DNA of 64,000 nucleotides, taken from the NCBI GenBank assembly GCA_005406025.1, contig BGZK01000764.1:124001-188000 (forward strand), read 5' to 3'. Both the position numbers and the translations under genes were made by a program. Shown one piece after another: positions 12,566-26,700 of this stretch. The notes under the pieces are model-generated. The model ran no database searches. It was not told the origin of the DNA and saw nothing but the letters and a program-made list of their open reading frames with translations. Each line of letters starts with the position of its first letter. Within the stretch, counting starts at the first letter, position 1. The stretch comes from Eumeta japonica (Eukaryota; Arthropoda; Insecta; Lepidoptera; Psychidae).

Positions 12566-13600
12566 CGCGACGGTGCCGCACCCGAGGTGCTTTCGCCCAC
12601 TAGCTAAATGGATGTATACAGCGCTTCATGCGACCGATGATGGAACTTGGTCTAGCGGATTCGTCTTGAAGACTTGTCATTAAATATTAGACATAAAAAT
12701 ACACAAGTAAATTTTTCTGATGTTCCGTAGACATGAAATATGAATAATGAATATCGTAGCTATTAACTTTTTTTCGGTTTCAAAATTTTATTATTTATTT
12801 ATTGATTAAGTTCATAAGTGATTTTAACACCAAGTTACTGAGAAAAGAGAGGTTTTCATAACACGATCATTTGAGTAATCGCGTTTCCGTTCTGAGAAAT
12901 TTTACGGTATTTCAAAGAAAAGGAAAACCAAACCACTTGACCAAGTTCCTAAATATGGACATTGACTGTCTTAGAGACGTAAAGTGCGTAAAGAGACTCT
13001 AAAGGTTGATCGTAGGGTAATGGGTTATTGTCATGAGGTCTCTAATCAATCCTGACAATTGATTATAGGCTTTTTGTACGAAAGCTGGGTAACTTAGTAA
13101 TTATTGTGGGCTGTCAAAATAAAAATTAAGTAAACCTTTTTCTTTATCTCGGTAAGTATCCTTTGTATAATGTTGTAGCCTAATTTTATTTTGTGTATAT
13201 TGGATCATTTAGAACTGAATTAGACTCAGCCTCTCATTGACAACACAGTTTTTTTGTAGTTATCATCAATCTGTACAGCTGATTCATTCGTATGAAAATA
13301 AATTTACTTAGTGTAAAAAAATATGTAAAGATGTCTCATAGTAATTTGTAAAATATAATTATCATACAAGTTATTATATTATATTTCCGAGCAAATGACC
13401 TATATTTAATTTATTTTTTATCTTTCAATTAAATGTAATAAGGAATTTTAGTTAAAATGTATGATATTTGGAATCATCTCATCTTTGATTCGACAGAGCT
13501 TCTTTCAAGTCAAAACACCTAACAAAGTCATTTTCACAAATTGAAAAATTTGGTAATCCTAATTAAATTCATATTAGGCCCATATGTTTCTATTTATAGT
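12566..13600. other. retm 3' flank, AT-rich
   Basis: This follows the retm stop and should hold its 3' UTR. AATAAA-like hexamers occur (for example near 13299), but no single one could be chosen as the true poly(A) signal. No other gene is visible. Confidence 0.4.
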
Positions 13601-13607
13601 ATTCTAA

Positions 13608-13690
13608 GGGGCAAACGAACATGCGAGCTTCCAGAGAGTAGGTGATCACCGCTGCCCATCGACATCCACGATCCAGAGGAGTCACTAGAA
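13608..13690 (+). repeat. Fragment of a dispersed lepidopteran repeat
   Basis: The stretch with GGCAAACGAACATGCGAG followed by GGTGATCACCGCTGCCCATC matches the remembered layout of a very common lepidopteran repeat (a block ending in CACCGCCGCCCATGGACA). A second fragment is at 39.05-39.18 kb. No ends are preserved. Confidence 0.45.
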
Positions 13691-13699
13691 CATTAAAAT

Positions 13700-16600
13700 G
13701 GAATAGAGTATCTCATGGATGGGACTGGGCCACCGATTCAATTTTCAAATGTAATGCTAGTAGGAAGTGTCTTTGATTAAACTCTCAGTTTTATATTTTC
13801 TAAATATTACTTATTAGTTTAATTAATAAAATAATTTTTTTTATGATCTTACATATCATTATGTATTTTTGTTTCTTTTTTTTTTTCAAAGAGAAGAAAT
13901 GATTTGCAACTCCTGTTGTTAAATTCTTTAACAAAAGTAAATTTAGTATTTAATATTACAAAAACTGAATGAAAATTATGTGGAGTGAAACGAAAATCTA
14001 ACATCTCTTATTCTAATGAAAAAAAATATTAAAAAATAAAAACATACTTTGGTATTGTCAAAGATGTGTTTTTAAATAGTCTTCAAAGAAATTAAATATT
14101 GAGTATAATAATATTTCCAATTGCATTGTATTATTCCGTTTTACTCCAATAAAATTTCTATATATTATAGCATAGTAAAAATAGTGTTATAAAGTTCCGT
14201 TTGAACTTAAACCTATTTTCATAATTTTAGGTGTAATAGAGTAATATGTAATTATTGAATGTATTTTTTCAGTCATTGAATTTATCGCCATGGTAAACTT
14301 TGGAAAAGCGTGAATGGAAAATCCGTAATTAATTTACTTAAATAATTACAGCTCGTGCCCACTTTAAAGTTTATCAGGAGTTTGAGCTCCTAATGAAATT
14401 TGTTTCATTATAATTATTTGCAAATGTAATTGTTCCAAAAAATGAAGAAAAATTTCATTTTGTTCTGCAATCGCCAAATAAAAGTCTAAGTACTGTGCAG
14501 AAATATATCGTATTAAGATACTTTGATAGTTGACATTAGATTTGAATTATGAAAGGATGGTATATTACTGTCTAGTGTCTTAAATAGTTCTCATTTTTAA
14601 GAACAATCAAACATTTATAAACAAATCAATAAATTGCAGGTTACTGTTGTTCTTTTATATTGTCACCATTCTGTTTATGACAATATGTTATATAGCATTA
14701 AATTTACGATATATTTTGGTCGAGCCGAATTTATCTTTAATTTTGTCATAATCAGTAAAGCATTGTGTACCGAAGAGAAACCCCATACGAACTCACATAT
14801 CTAATGTTTAAATCATATTTTTATCTATGAAATGTATATCTTAATTTGTTGACTTATTATAATAATGTATGATTATTAGTTGTAATCATTACTATTTAAT
14901 TCTCTATTAGAATGGAAAAAGATTCTTATATGAAAATGGGTATACATAGAATAAAAAAAATAATGTCAACAATTACTGGTATATACAGTCTTGCACATTT
15001 AAATGTTTTTTTTTGTAATTCTTGTATCACATCGAAGATTTACGTTTATTATTTCTAGTTATAGCAAGGTTATACAAAATCAGTTATCAGAATTGCATTT
15101 TAGTGTAAGTAATAATTGGGTGATTGAAATGACGCATAATAATAGTTTTTTTTTTTAATATTTAAGTATTTTTCATAGTTTAGTTGTAGTAAAAGATATA
15201 TAGAATGAAAATTTATGGATTTTAATAATAGATTGATTGAACACGTTATGGCGTATTACTCAGTATTTGAGAATATAATGCGTACTAAGTGTTACCAGTA
15301 GTTTTTTGCTCAGAATATTTAACTACATAGTTATGACTATAGATAAAAAATATTTTCGTTTTTTAATAGATGTTAATTATATATTTTTGCATGCATAAAT
15401 TCTTACATGATATAGTGAAAATTTTCTTAATATAACATGGTATTTTGCTATAAACAATTAAATATTCGGCAAAGTAGTTTAAAATAGGAGTACGAGAATT
15501 TGAAAAATGGCACATTAAATATTTTACTCCTTCTAGATATTTAAGAAATCTAAACATGAATTTCAAATTTGAAAAAGTATTGAATGAATTTTTAGCATTT
15601 TGTGATGTGAATGCTTTTATCAGTTTGAATTACAAAAATTATTAGTCTCTAATGACATTTTCTTTGCTTACTGCATGTTTGTGGATTGATTAAGTGACGC
15701 AGTTTGTTAAATATACAAGTAACTTTACTAATTAAAATTAAATTTGATTATTTTTAGGGATTACATATTGGAAAATACACAGTAAATAAATTAGAATTTA
15801 TCTACAGGTACAAATCGAAAAGTTATATATTAAATGAAAATTATCCATTTACATGTGTCATTTAAATAAATTGAGCAATATACAAGTTTTTTTTAATGGT
15901 GAATATAAGTAATTGTAAGAAAACTTTTAGGTCAGATTAAGTAAAATTATGTATGAAACGCTAATAGCCCCAATCAATATTTTCTAAATACTTTTCTAAT
16001 TCAACCATAATGAGGATTATTTTCGAAAAATATAAGAAAAGAATAATCAATTAGTACTTTGTCCATAGGTCCTATTGTAAACATGTGTGGGGCTGTGTTG
16101 AAACTACTCATTTTATTTATTGACATACTAAAAAAACTATATTTGTACGATAAATTAATTTTATCTATTTAAAAAAAGTTATTTTTTTCACTTGCATTAA
16201 GCTTAGCACAGAGCGGCACGATGCAAGGGCCGTGCAAATTAAGGTTGTGTATTTATAATCCGTCTTTTATCAAAAACTTTCCTGCGGCTTTACTTTCTTT
16301 AGTGATATCAAGGTCATGGGTGGCTTCTGCACATCCCTGCATACTTTGATCAGTACGACTAATAGTATATGTATATAAAAAAGATTAAGTCCTTTTTTTT
16401 CTGAATAGTGAGTTCTTAAATTTAGCCAATGTTTGCCAATTTCATTTTCATTCAGGTACATGTGTTGATCATCCAAAAGAAAACTACCACAATTTCCATC
16501 TATATAATTTATTCATTTGAAAAAATAGTGAACATTGCTTCAAAATTAATCTATATCTGTTAAAATAATATGGAATTTTACCACATTGGGTGTTTTAAAT

Positions 16601-16780
16601 TAAAACATAATTCGCGTAAATTTTTGTTTAGTATGTATTTCTTAATTTTTACAGTTTTGTAAATTAAAATCTTTTAAGTAATGAATTAGTTTATCATGAG
16701 CACATTATTAAATTTTTACACCTTCGCAAATATAAATTTCACCAAAACGCACCAGATCAGTCAATTATATATTTATTTAT
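13700..16780. other. AT-rich gene desert
   Basis: Very AT-rich with no open frame beyond chance length, no recognisable domain and no obvious long inverted repeat. The few open frames of 60-70 codons (15.4 and 16.3 kb, minus) have no family features. Confidence 0.6.
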
Positions 16781-16789
16781 AAACTGAAA

Positions 16790-17010
16790 CCTGTTCTTGA
16801 GATTAGGCAGAGACCACAGATCTATTTCAATATTGTATGATTTTTACATACCTCTCTAGGTTCACTGACGCTTATTAATCGTTACATCATATCATAGTAA
16901 TCAAACACCAGTTATAACGATAGATACTTATGTTTGGAAGTACTTCTTATAAAATTTCTTATAGGACTTTTAAATAACTCTTATTCCAATCTTGTGCCAG
17001 TGAATTCTAT
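16790..17010 (-). mobile_element. Non-LTR retrotransposon 3' remnant
   Basis: GGCAGAGACCACAGATCT near 16805, then CACTGACGCTTATTAATCG near 16863, follow the same pattern as the 3' part of the LINE at 10.2 kb (CAGAGACCACAGAACTCT, then CATTGACATCGATCAATCG). The orientation is therefore minus. Only this terminal part is recognisable. Confidence 0.4.
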
Positions 17011-17693
17011 ATTTTTCATTCCTGCTGCCATAAATAAGTAATTGGACTCTTACGGGCCATTTCTCCCGCTAGAGGCGTCACCATGCTGTAACTCAAAACA
17101 TGGACATATGATGTTATGTGTGTTATAATGACGTGTGTTATTACAAAAATAAAATTCTTTATCATATTTTAATTTAAGTCACTGCTGTGCATTGAAATGC
17201 AAAAATGTAGAGCTTTTATTGTCTAAAAATGAAAATTAGAAAGTAATGAGTAATAGCTGCATATCGGTATGTGTTTACATTAGTTTACCTTCAATTAGAT
17301 CTTTTTTCTTTATTTTGCGTGACACTTTGCCCTTTTTAAGTACTTTTTTTTTTATTATTCTAGTGTGGTCAATAGGCTGTAATCATTGCTCATATTTTCT
17401 TTATTATGGCAAACTAAACGGCACATAGAATGTACATACATAGTTATAAAAATATAGTTACAATCATTTGACAGTTGGTTTAATTACATCAAATGTCGGT
17501 GACGCTATCTGTGCGATCCTACAGCACCAAACGATATCAGGCATCAAAAGATAAGAAAATATAAAGTCTACCTTGTTTATACTACTGTTCTAAATTAATA
17601 TTTTTTTACCGGAATAAATATAGGAAAATTGTATTCTACTTCGAAATGTATATACAGACGTTGCGTTTAAAGCGTTGATGATTTTCCTCTGTA

Positions 17694-19183
17694 GTTCGTC
17701 TACTTAGTACAACTGGCGTTAGCACTACAGCGAAAAGCTACGTTTCGTAGCCTATGTCGATGTTGCGATGGCCGTGTTGTATTTATTATTAATAAATAAT
17801 AACTTGTTGTTACAGCACAAATGAATGCCTAATAGAATTACTTTCTATAGATGAGTTCAGATTAAATTTAAAATATTTGTCGTGTCATTTGTCGCATTCA
17901 ATTTCTCTTGAAAAAATTGCTGATTACTCTTGGAAAATTAAACGACAGAAAACCGGCATCATCTGCTGAAATGTGGTAAGATTGTATCCTCAAAAAGTTG
18001 ACGGACCATTAATACATTTCAAAGGTATAATTGATAGATAATAGAATCAAATAAATAACAAAACACAAATATGAAGTTTTCTAGAATATCTCATGATATA
18101 GTCTTTTTAAATCTAATAAAGTATCATTTTAAGTAGTAATGGGTTAAATTTAGATGTATTGTATAATAGCAAATGGATGCAATGAAGTAACGCAATCTCA
18201 TATTTGACAACGTTACATCATTTTTTTATACGTGTGAGAATGAGGCTCTATACAGATATATTCTCTGTAGTAATCTTTATATATAGGTATATATGACAAT
18301 GATGTTTATTTTTTAACACTACTCGCTCGTACCAATTTAAGTTTTGGTTGTTCGTTGCCCTTTAACAATGCCATTAATATGGATACAGAACGGCGTCATT
18401 TCGAAATGTGATCATGTTTTCTATAAATGGTAGAGAATAATAGATACCACTTTTTTATTAATAAGTTACAAAATTTAAAAAGGATTATATTATCAAAGGG
18501 ATATATGTAATAGCATTACATATACTTTTATTCTAGAAAACATATTGATTATAATTGTCACATTTTTGAAGTGAAGACTTTTTTAGTACCGTTGTGATTT
18601 GAAACTCGAAGAAACGAAAAAGCGACAGTAAATAGAGACAACCGTATACATCTATAGGATCTAGCGTGCGAGGGAATGTGAGATGAAATAAAATGTCTGC
18701 GAGACAATGAGATAAAATATGACATGAGATAGAATGCGAGAGAAAGAGGTATGTGTGCTTACGTGCACCTGCTTATAGTATCTGTTCAAATTGAAAACAT
18801 TGAACTTGAATAATAAAATGTAAAAAAACCTTTTGCATTTGGTACCAATATTATGTAAATATACTTTATAATCAAATTAGTCCTGATACTGTATCGTTTC
18901 ATTTTCTCGCAGTTTAATTTTCTGAGGGTTTCACTTCTGATGTTTTTAATAGTTTTTAAGAATAATATAATTTTTTTTTTCAAATAACTAAAAATGGATT
19001 AAATAATAAAAATAACAATGATTTTTTTAAATTGAATTATTACATGTAGAAAATTATATATTTGAAGCTTTTATTCGTAAAATTCTTGTAATACCGAAAT
19101 GGCGGCATGATAAAAACACAAATGACAGGCACAAAGCGTAGCCTAGCCGTGAATGGCGCCAGTTGTACTAATTAAGCGACCTA
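17694..19183. mobile_element. Probable 1.5-kb DNA transposon with terminal inverted repeats
   Basis: TTAGTACAACTGGCG at 17704 recurs inverted (CGCCAGTTGTACTAA) at 19158. The flanking sequence also corresponds: GCTACGTTTCGTAGCC on the left against the complement of ACAAAGCGTAGCC on the right. This gives arms of roughly 60 bases. The inside is AT-rich with a purine-rich stretch of GAGATNAAATAAAATG-like units (18670-18750) and no transposase. The family is not identified and the limits are approximate. Confidence 0.5.
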
Positions 19184-20687
19184 AAGCGGAACATCTTCAG
19201 TATGATAAATACAATCTCTACAAATACATCTCGATGATCTAGGGTAAGTGAACCAAAGGTATCTCTAAATAACAAAAAATGGAACAATTTTTTTTTAATG
19301 AAGATCAATGGTGAGATTCGTTTTTTAAATTAAAATAACATAATGTTATTCTCACACAATTTTTTAAAATCATATCTGCTCGTTAAAAAAAGGTTGTGCA
19401 GTTTTAATAATGATTAATTGAATGGCTTCTTATTAAATAAGATTACAATTTGTAAGGCTTATGCCGTCAAACTAAACAGTACAACTTACGTAGCTAAAGA
19501 TAAATAAATTTAGATGCATATTTTTGGTATTTACATAATCTTATATGGCATTATAAATACAAATAATGGGAATTTTTTTAAAATAATTTTGTAATGTATT
19601 TGTTACAAAAATACAACCAATATTTTTGATCTACACCTTTCTTGACATATTTATGAACAATTCAAAGAAAAAAAAATAAAATCAATAGACGGAAATACAA
19701 AACCGAGTTGTGCCAAAAATTATTTTACATTAGAATTTAGAAATTAATATTGTCTATGATTTTATGAACTTACGATTTTACAAATCCCATTTGAATTTCG
19801 TAAATTTTAGTTTCATCTAAGTTTTTGCCGCGTTATTTAAATATATAACGCCATTTTATAATATCCAAATATAATATAATCTTTATACTGTGCACAAATC
19901 AAAGGAAGTTCGTTTATCATTTATTTCTATGACGGTTATATAACATTGTATATAGTTTTGCAATTATGTAAGTAAACAGTGTTTTTAATTTAAGTTGCAA
20001 CAGCAATGTTAAATTGAATATCGTGTCAATTAGCTGTTCCGTATTAATTAATAATTGTTTATATGTTTTTAAGAAGATTGAATCTCTAGCATAATATATA
20101 TTTTAAAAATATAAGAACGTCACAATGTATTTACTTTTAAACTGTCATATTTTTAGTTTTTATAATTCAGAACTGACTTTTCAAATTGTCAATTTATTAA
20201 ATCACTTAGAAGCAAAAGGTTCATATGGACATGACCTTAAGAATCATCTTTTTTGTTTTGTTTTGCTCCTTAGACTTTTTTATTCTATTACTTTTCGCAC
20301 TTAAATCCAGCCAGTATGTAATTCTATATATATTAAGCAATTTAAACCTAGCACCTAAAAGTATTATGCAATGCAAAACGTACGCCAAGCGCTCGGTGCA
20401 ATGGTCCTGACAGAGTTATATTTATTTAGTGTGTAAGGGATGGATCGAACAATAAACGATGTTAGTAATATATGATATGAAATATAAATAAATATGGATG
20501 CAATTACATTGTCTGTTATTTTATTTTTGTATTTATACTACCTGGTTGCTAATCTTAAATAGTGTACTAAACTGTAATCGGCAAACGAAGAAACGACTAA
20601 AGATTTATAGAACTCATTCCGAAATTATTTAATTTGAGTTCATAGCATTATCTTGATATTGATACCATGTAACTAATTAATCAGTAG
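19184..20687. other. AT-rich DNA, nothing recognised
   Basis: No gene, RNA gene or repeat with defined ends was seen. A 61-codon hydrophobic plus-strand frame (20225-20410) looks like an AT-rich chance reading. Confidence 0.5.
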
Positions 20688-20801
20688 TTAAGAAATGTTC
20701 AAGGTGCTTTAAAATGTTTTAAGTGTGGTCGGGCAGCTTGCATTTGCGTGATTAAAACCAAAGACAAATGGGTTCTAAAATGGTGTCGAAAACACGCATA
20801 A
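20688..20801 (+). other. Short open stretch with Cys-rich, FAR1/FLYWCH-like look
   Basis: A 37-codon open stretch reads KCFKCGRAACICVIKT followed by KDKWVLKWCRKHA and a stop. The pattern of Cys residues then W-V and a terminal His recalls the FAR1/FLYWCH-type zinc-binding domains seen in MULE-like transposases. It has no start, no neighbours and no second half. It may be a transposon scrap or chance. Confidence 0.15.
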
Positions 20802-21024
20802 ACTCAATCGTTTCTACCGCATGTACTTGCAAATTGTCTATCATTTTCAATAGTTTAGGTCACAAATTCCAACTTACTGCTGCAGCGGTGTAACTCTATC
20901 GAAGTTCGGCAATGGAGAAAGAAAGATAAAGAAACTGTAAAAAAAATAGAGTTCAAGAATATATACAGCATTTTGAAAACGCGCTAAAACACTGATTGCT
21001 GTTCTTTCGATAACGCACTGACAC

Positions 21025-21045
21025 GACACACACACAGACACACAC

Positions 21046-21125
<80 letters not shown>
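21025..21125. repeat. Compound (CA)n-(TA)n microsatellite
   Basis: CA-rich repeats (21025-21046) run into an uninterrupted TA tract of about 75 bases. The minus-strand open frame across it (a run of Tyr-Ile) is only the repeat read as codons. Confidence 0.95.
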
Positions 21126-21128
<3 letters not shown>

Positions 21129-21129
21129 T

Positions 21130-23620
21130 TTATATGAATCAAAGTTCTCAAAATTGTTTCCCAAACGAGTGGTAAATTAATATTGTAATGATGTATTTCA
21201 AGTTACGTATAACGTATGAATTATAGAGATTTTTGAATTATTATGGTATGTAAACAACCGCGCTTGAGATAGATAAGAGACGTCTTATATTTTTTACTAA
21301 AAGAATAATTATTTTGCTCTATTATTCTTGATGTGCATAAAATAAGTAGGCCCAGAAGGTCCGCTTCATACCAAGCACGCCAAACGACGCACGCGCGCCG
21401 CCGGCTGAACAAAGGATTCCCAAACCATTCTAAACGTGTCATTTGCGACTGGCGCGCGAGAGGTAGTAGTGATGTTACGTTTAATTTTAAATCAAAAACA
21501 AAATTACTGTAATTAGGCAGAGCTATTACGATTGCTGCGTATCGGGATACCTAAATGACGCTATAAGTAGTGAATTTACTTTTTTTTAGTTACCTGTTGA
21601 CATAAAAAGAAAATGATAAAAAAAACACTTGATGATTTTTTTTTTATTTTATAGATATTCAAACTCTGTTCCTTCAAATATTACCGTAGCACACAAATTA
21701 AATGTATGACTTATTTGTTTAGGATTGGCAATGTAATAATAATATAATCTACGCTGTACTGCCCATATTGATATATTGATTAAAGAAACTTTCTTTGGAT
21801 GTAAGAAATACTTTTATCTTAAAAAATGATAGTCTGAGGTCGATACCTTTTTATAAAATTCATTAATAAAAAATATTCCGAAAGCAGTATTTTTATATAT
21901 ACAATACTCTTTTCGGGGTCGAAGGAGCTTATTTTATGAATTTTCCTCAACTCACAAATTAGTAAATAACTAAAAAAATATTAGTTAATGTTTTGATTTT
22001 TTATGCGAAAATTATGCTTGAAGTATAAGCTATATTAAGCTCCGTTGTCGTTTATGCGAATATAATTCTAATACTAATTCTATTTTAACATTGCAGAGCG
22101 AAAATAACAAAAAATACTGCTTCAAAACTCCTATTACCAATATACAATACTAAAGGGATCGTAGGAGTTTGGAGTAGAGTTTTTTGATGGGTAATTACAT
22201 AAATTTTATTTTATTTTGAGAAATAATGGATCCAAACTTTGTACGATTTGTTGAATTAATAAAATTGAACTAATTCTGCCCTTCTTTAAAGTAAACTATA
22301 TAAATTGTCAAATTTGAAAAATATCTTAGAATAATAAAAAAAACTGTCAATTTCTATGCCTTGTACCTGTTCTCCAGTTATCTATTGTAAAAAACTTTAT
22401 TTAAGAATGACAATTTATAATGCCCTAAAATACGATATAGCAATAACAATATAAAATAGAATATAATAATGGCTGCAATCGTCGAAAGTTCTTTCCTATC
22501 ACGAATATGAAGTGTAAAATAATTAAAAGTGCCTACTTTATCCATATTGATTTATTTTATTGTCTTGTATTGATTAATCTTATTTAAATAGAAAAAAACG
22601 CGACCAAAAATATAATTGTGCAAAAGTCGGCACCTCCAGCCCTAAGCGCTCGACCAAGTGTAGGTAATTAAAGTCGAGTATATGCAGAAGTGGTCCTTCT
22701 GGGTACATTTATTGTGTGCTATGAGCGTATTTCGCATTAGCACTTTCAGCTAATTTAGCACTGAATCTAATTCCTTTTCTACATGGATTTCTAAAGATGC
22801 TGATTCGAAAACTGTCAGCATGCAAATGTGATTGCTTCATACTAATGAAGATATAATTCTATTAAAGTTTTAACTGTATCAAAATAATATGCGACAAGAT
22901 GATGCGATGAAATAAACAAGTGATGTAGATTTTTAAGATTGTCTGACATCTGTTGAATAATTTATATAGGAATTTGGGAGGACTTTGATTGAGTCCATAC
23001 TTTTAGTGAGGAATTGGTTATCAATTAAAAAAAAAAAACTCATAATGTGGCCTTAGTGCAGCCGGTCGTAACAAACTTCCTTTTGCTGTATGTCAATATA
23101 TTTTATGAATTGAATAATAATGAAATTAATTAAAACATTCGAAATTAATTAAATGAATAATAATATTTTAAGTGAATAAATGGTGAGAATTTTTTGTAAG
23201 TTGTAAAAAAACATTTTTTTTTATTAATTATTTAAAATTGTAAAAATAGCACTAAACAGCGCCATGTGTTTTATTTATTAAAGACTTTGGTAAGTTCGTC
23301 AATTTCCACATTATATTATAATGAAATCAATTATAAATGTCGCTTTCACATATTTGTATAAATATTTATTTAATGAAAGTTTAAAAGTGATTGTTTAATG
23401 AAAGTTGAAAACTGAAACAACCCAAGAATTTTATTTAATATTTTAGGAAAATAAAAGGGAATCGTTAATTATATACAAGCACATTGAAATAAATTAACAA
23501 CCTTTGAATGTATTGAAACGAAAATACAACAAAAATAATGAAAGAATGGTAATAAAATATTGCAATAAAAATTATAATTAATATTTGATTATAAATTACC
23601 GTAAAAGGAATGCATCACTG
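21130..23620. other. AT-rich DNA with two short GC-richer patches
   Basis: No gene was seen. GC-richer patches at about 21340-21470 and 22625-22700 stand out from the background and may be transposon pieces, but no ends or coding were recognised. Confidence 0.45.
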
Positions 23621-23624
23621 AATT

Positions 23625-23745
23625 AAGCCCGTACCACCCGGTGTTCCCTGGCGATCACCCATCCAAATACTGACTGCGCCCGACGCTCCTTAACTTCAGT
23701 GTGATCGGACGAGAACCGGTGTATTCAGCGTGGTATAGACGTTAG
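23625..23745 (-). rRNA. 5S rRNA-like sequence, probable pseudogene
   Basis: Read on the minus strand this closely follows eukaryotic 5S rRNA over about 120 bases: ACCACGCTGAATACACCGG, TTCTCGTCCGATCAC, then GAAGTTAAGGAGCGTCGGGC, CAGTATTTGGATGGGTGA and CAGGGAACACC. Differences from the family consensus suggest a decayed copy. The 5' GCC is ACT, there is a small insertion after GATCAC, GTTAAGC is GTTAAGG, and the last 15 bases no longer pair with the 5' end (TACGGGCTT against TAACGTCT). It stands alone, whereas working 5S genes are usually in arrays. The internal control region is partly intact, so transcription cannot be ruled out. A 5S-derived SINE head is an alternative. Confidence 0.75.
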
Positions 23746-23749
23746 TAAA

Positions 23750-26700
23750 TAAATTATAAAAATATTAACTAAAAAGCAACAGCGGTCAGCATTTTTCGTT
23801 GCGGTTACTTCTTTTTTCACGCAGCTCCCATCCGCCGAACGCCTGAATATAAAGTGCGATACGAAATTTCGATCGATATAGGCAATGTAGACGACCTCCT
23901 ATAGCACCGGCGCCGCCGAGAGGCTCCGCAGCGATAAAATAACACAAAGTACTTTCAAATAACTCAATGTAACTACGTGTTAAAACTATACCTACAGAAG
24001 TCTGATGATTACAAAGGCAACTAGCGAAAGAAACTTTTCAAACTTGATGATTATAGAAAAGGTGCTTTCTATCAGCAGTGTTGAAAACTTTGAAAGTGTT
24101 TGCAATAACGGCCATTTAATATGCTGATACTTTAAAGGAAATCGATTTACAAGATATTACAGCAAAAATTCGTATCGAAAACGCTGAAGAAACTTAACGT
24201 CTTAGAAAGATTATTGAATGTTTAAATAGTTTTATTTGTAGTTTTTTTGATGGACAGGTGTTAGATAATAATTTATAGCCAATCAACAAATAATTTATTG
24301 TACTTATTTTCCTATAATCACCATATTCGCAAATATTTCATAAATTGAATTACATTACATCACTATTTAAGCCTACGTGAGCCGCGAGACCTGCATTGCC
24401 TACAGGGACCTTTACATGGCTTAATTCAGCACCTATAGTGTTGTTATGAAATAAATTGTAGGTACAACTAGGACAACAATACGTATGAAACAAATAACAA
24501 AACTTGTGTTACAAAGAACAATTTTGCAAAGCAGAATGAATTGTTTGTTCTCCATGAGCTGATAACGCTTGAGGTTATACCGCCTGTACAGTGTGTGAGA
24601 CCTACTTGGGATTTAATGACTTTGATAAGGCAATATTTTTACGGTTCGCTCCGAGCTCCGGTAATGAATTCTAGTGAATATTCGTACACTTCGGCGCACC
24701 ACTTTATTGGGAAAACAAACTTCTAAATTAAACTTTCATATATGCACGAAATCAAACTTTTTTTCGCGTAAACGTTATAAAATAATCAAACAAATTCCTA
24801 TGCCTACTGAATTTTAATCTTTATAAATTGTTGCACATTCACACGCAAGCGTGTATGTACATACCTCGATATAAATCCAGATTAACATAAATATGTTGAA
24901 CAAATCAAATTCTCTTCAAAGATCTATTCAGTGACTAATTAGTTAGGTATTAAATGCGTTAAATATTTAATTAGTTAATTGCGAAGTAGTTAATTGTCAC
25001 CTCATATAACTTCTTTTATATTACTAAAAAGTGGATGCTGATGAATCCATTTAATTATCTTTCCGTAAATATTAACCTTTTAAGTAGAAAATTTCTGTAG
25101 TATTTATTGCACTTTAATATTTCGTTCATAAACTTTTTATTGCTGTATTTTGTCTTTACGCATTATAAAGTTAATATATTAAGTTTACTACATATATATT
25201 ATATGATCTCAATTTTTGTCCGTTTCAGTCAAAATTGTATATTTATATTTCATACATTCAACTTTTCTATTTTGTGCAGATGTAAATGTAATCCTATTCA
25301 ACTAGCCTTTCGTCTCTATATAATTGGGTCTCTTAACACAACAGTAACTGTCAGGGATTCCTCGTCCTTAGTTTTAAAGTGGGGCAAGATATGTACGGCA
25401 CATTTACACAGTAGGAAAATAATCTTATTAATTTTTGTCACATTGTATCTAATGACCGAGAGCATACCGTTAAAGTTCGAGTCGATAAGGTAAAATTTTA
25501 AAATAATTTTGGAATGTTAATATATAATAGATAACACAATGTGAAATATAATTGCATGACTATAGAAGTTTTTTTTGTACCTCGGCTTTCATTTATTTGT
25601 TTTACGTATTTTCATACCAATTTAAAATTACTGCCAAAAGTTAATGTCTTAGAAACTATGTATACTCAAATATTTTTGTACGCACTAAATTTTATCGGAA
25701 TATAAAAGAAAGAAAAAATGCAACGAATAAGTGGATATAAAAGATTTCATAATGTTCATTACGATTTTATTTTCTGAAAAATGTATCACATTTTTATAAT
25801 GCTTATTTAATTAATAACTTTCGTCCAGCCATAACTATAAGCCCTCTCCCCCCTCAACGCAGCCAAAGGCTTATCTTTAATAATCTAAATTTTGTAAGTT
25901 ATTCTTTAAAAAGTTCCATTTAATCGATTCAACTAGAATTTTGCACACTCGCTCAGCGCTAGTGACAATATAATTTAAAGTGAGCTGTTATTTTCATTTT
26001 GACACAATATTTTGTATATTTATAATGTACGTTGATTTGTTCGCACAACTACTTCATGAAAATTCTTTTGAAATTTTTTACAAGTATTTGCAAGTTCAAT
26101 TTTATAGTTTTTCAAACATATATTTTTCCTTGAAACGAATTCCTACTATTATGACTTGTTCTGTGGTGATTTATTAGCATCGTTCTGTGATACTGTATTA
26201 TTTTAGAATGATGACTAAATTCCATAAAGGCCGCACTAAAATTGCAACAAATGTTACTTGTACTATTGTCTCTTACGGTAATAGAAATATGTTAAAAAGG
26301 GATAGGTATGCCGTCGCACATTTCGTCGTTTCGAAGGTTGTTAATCGTTTTCATTAAAACAGTGATGTGATTGTGTCGATTTCAATATCGATAAATAAAG
26401 GCAATATATATTTTTTAAACCTAGATTTTATTTATAGACTAAATGCAAATGCTTCTACATCCGTCAATCATTAAGTTGTTATTAGTAATTTCAAAACAAA
26501 AACTTGAAAATTATATTTTTATTCTAATATCGCGTGGTGTTTAATTAGATTAATACACGAATACTACGCCTTATTTTCATTTTGTCTGAAGCGACTAAAA
26601 AAAAATGGCGTTTATTTTCTACAGTTACAGGTAACTGACAACTCGTAACTAACTTGCGTATTAATAATAAAGTTGAGAACTTCAGATCTATTGTATTGTT

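Noticed and set aside
20874..21164. 96-codon minus-strand frame with a long Tyr-Ile run
   Set aside because: It is the TA microsatellite read as codons.
25107..25493. 128-codon plus-strand frame
   Set aside because: AT-driven composition, no domain, no promoter or splice context; not called a gene.
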